A stretch of 64,000 nucleotides of DNA from Batkoa obscura (taxonomy: Eukaryota > Entomophthoromycota > Entomophthoromycetes > Entomophthorales > Batkoaceae). Position 1 is the stretch's first letter, and the number at the start of each line of letters is the position of its first letter. This document shows, piece after piece, positions 62,472-64,000 of this stretch. The stretch spans positions 558,001 to 622,000 of the forward strand of contig JASVEC010000012.1 of the NCBI GenBank assembly GCA_030770535.1, given 5' to 3'. The notes under the pieces were generated by a model, which did no database searches, had not been told where the DNA came from, and saw only the letters and a list, made by a program, of their open reading frames with translations. A program made the translations under genes and the position numbers.

Positions 62472-64000
62472 TCTAACTGATGGTTAGTCCTTTTTTGATT
62501 TTTTTGGTTAGATGGCCTAAAACTAAATGGAACTTTATTAATGATTACTTTTTAAAATGAGTTGTTTTGGGTATAGTTAATCGTTGGTTGACTTTTCTTT
62601 TGTATTTCTGTATCCTTTCGTGTTAATTCGCTCTACTATATTGTATTGGCTTTCAATGTATCTTATATACGATCAAAATACTAATAATTGAACACTCTTA
62701 TTCAACTTCTTTATTTTTTATTGTAATTGATATACCCCTGAAATAATAGTATCCTTTATTCCTACCTTACAAAATGAGATTAAATTAAGTAAATATTAAC
62801 TAAAGTAAATTATAAAGTAAGTTTCAAAATTAATTTAGTTTTTTATTTATTTTGATTTATTATTGGTTAATTAGCTCTTGATCAACCAAATAAGTAGAAT
62901 TTACTCTTTTTTAAGTTTTGCTTGTTTGGGTTATGGAAATAATGAAATAAAGGTTTTATTTTTTTAGCTAGGTTTTTTTAATAACAAAATAGGAGGTTGA
63001 AATCGATAATATTTTTATATTTTTTTATATAATATGATAATAACAATACAATATCAATTGCAATTCTTTATGCCATAAATGGCTAATTATTATTTTAATA
63101 CGTTAAAATGCTAATAATAGTAAACATAGCAGCCATCATCATCTATACCGTCTACACCATGTTTATAATTTACAAAACCTTAACATGACCAAATAATAGC
63201 CAAAGCATTACTTGTTTAGTCTTATTTTTTATGAAAAAAATTCTATCAAATATTACTAAGAACTAGTTGCATTTATACATCTTTTGCTCTTTTTAATTTG
63301 TATTTAATTTCTTTTGAATAAATTCAAGAGCTATGACCTAAAATAAACCCTTGAGTTCATTCAAAAGATATCAAATACAAGTTAAAACCAAGTCAACTAA
63401 ATGCAAATAATTGTAATTCATCATTTAACCATCATTCAAATGATAACAAACAGTATCTTGTCTCTATTATAATTATTGTGGCATTCTATTGAGTTTTTAA
63501 TCTGTTATTCTAAATTTGGTGAAATTGAACGATATTTTGTTAATGATACGATTTTTTATAGAGGTTTGAAAGAAAATGAAGAAATTTAAAAGAACTACAG
63601 ACGTTCAAGTAATTACTTTAAGAAAAATTAATAAAGAAAAAAGGTTGTATTTTAAATAGTGGGGATAGCGCTTTTTTAGATATAAATATATTAAATATGT
63701 CAAGTATGGTAGTAATGTTTGTTTTGATAATAATAGGTTGTATAAAATTATAAACAAAAAGTTGATCTATTAGTTATAAAACTAAGTTTTTAAATCATTA
63801 TAGCTTCAATACATAACAGATACTTTGTTTATTTATTAAATATCTTTATAACATTTGATTTATAGTTTCGTTCTGTCATATTTATTGTAATTAATTTCAG
63901 TGTTAATAATTTTCTATCGTGTCTTAAATTAAAAGCAATAACAACTAAATAGCAAATATCTCATTTTATATTATATTTTGAAACCAGAAATAAAAGTCAA
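62472..64000. other. Intergenic region to window end
   Basis: About 1.5 kb of AT-rich DNA upstream of the ABC transporter. No gene, RNA or element recognised; no frame of more than ~60 codons of interest. Confidence 0.4.

Overview
This window is nuclear DNA from a very AT-rich fungus. The genes are conserved eukaryotic housekeeping genes cut by many short introns of about 45-50 nt with GTA(A/T) donors and T-rich TAG acceptors. Fungal-type regulators (a Zn(II)2Cys6 factor and a bZIP factor) sit beside them. The base composition, the intron style, an intronless berberine-bridge-type oxidase and (AAT)n tracts encoding poly-asparagine suggest an early-diverging lineage; a Conidiobolus-like zoopagomycete is my best guess, but that is inference, not proof.

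Layout. 1-4973: a Pumilio/PUF RNA-binding protein (C-terminus cut by the window edge), divergent from a possible ELL-like elongation factor. 5892-22900: a large inverted duplication. Each arm of about 4.7 kb carries a bZIP gene and a Zn2Cys6 gene pointing outward. The arms enclose a 7.6-kb core (10562-18199) with a four-TM protein, a C2H2 zinc-finger protein, a DUF4436-like membrane protein and an OCRL/INPP5B-type inositol 5-phosphatase. The left arm looks intact; the right arm has an intact bZIP but a decayed Zn2Cys6 copy. Stretches of perfect identity sit inside otherwise diverged arms, the mark of gene conversion. 23-38.8 kb: a gene-poor zone with MITE-like elements, LTR-like fossils, a secreted FAD oxidase, a tRNA-Leu(UAG), an unknown protein and SF3A1. 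38.8-62.5 kb: a gene-dense block with a PhoD-like phosphatase, TAPT1, a coiled-coil protein, TAH18, L2HGDH, two tandem NUC1/EndoG genes, AP-2 sigma, a WDR53-like protein, DIM1, HUS1 and an ABCC transporter. 62.5-64 kb holds nothing I recognise.

How the genes relate. Most are independent housekeeping functions sharing short intergenic or bidirectional promoters (TAH18/L2HGDH about 178 bp; AP-2 sigma/WDR53-like about 164 bp). The likeliest coordinated unit is the duplicated bZIP plus Zn2Cys6 pair, two transcription factors kept side by side in both arms. At least seven copies of a 105-bp TA-flanked inverted-repeat element lie outside the conserved genes; one abuts the outer end of the left arm and another is host to an LTR-like insertion.

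Gene ends and introns were assigned by eye from splice signals and reading frame. Where I summed exon lengths and found a multiple of three, the entry says so.
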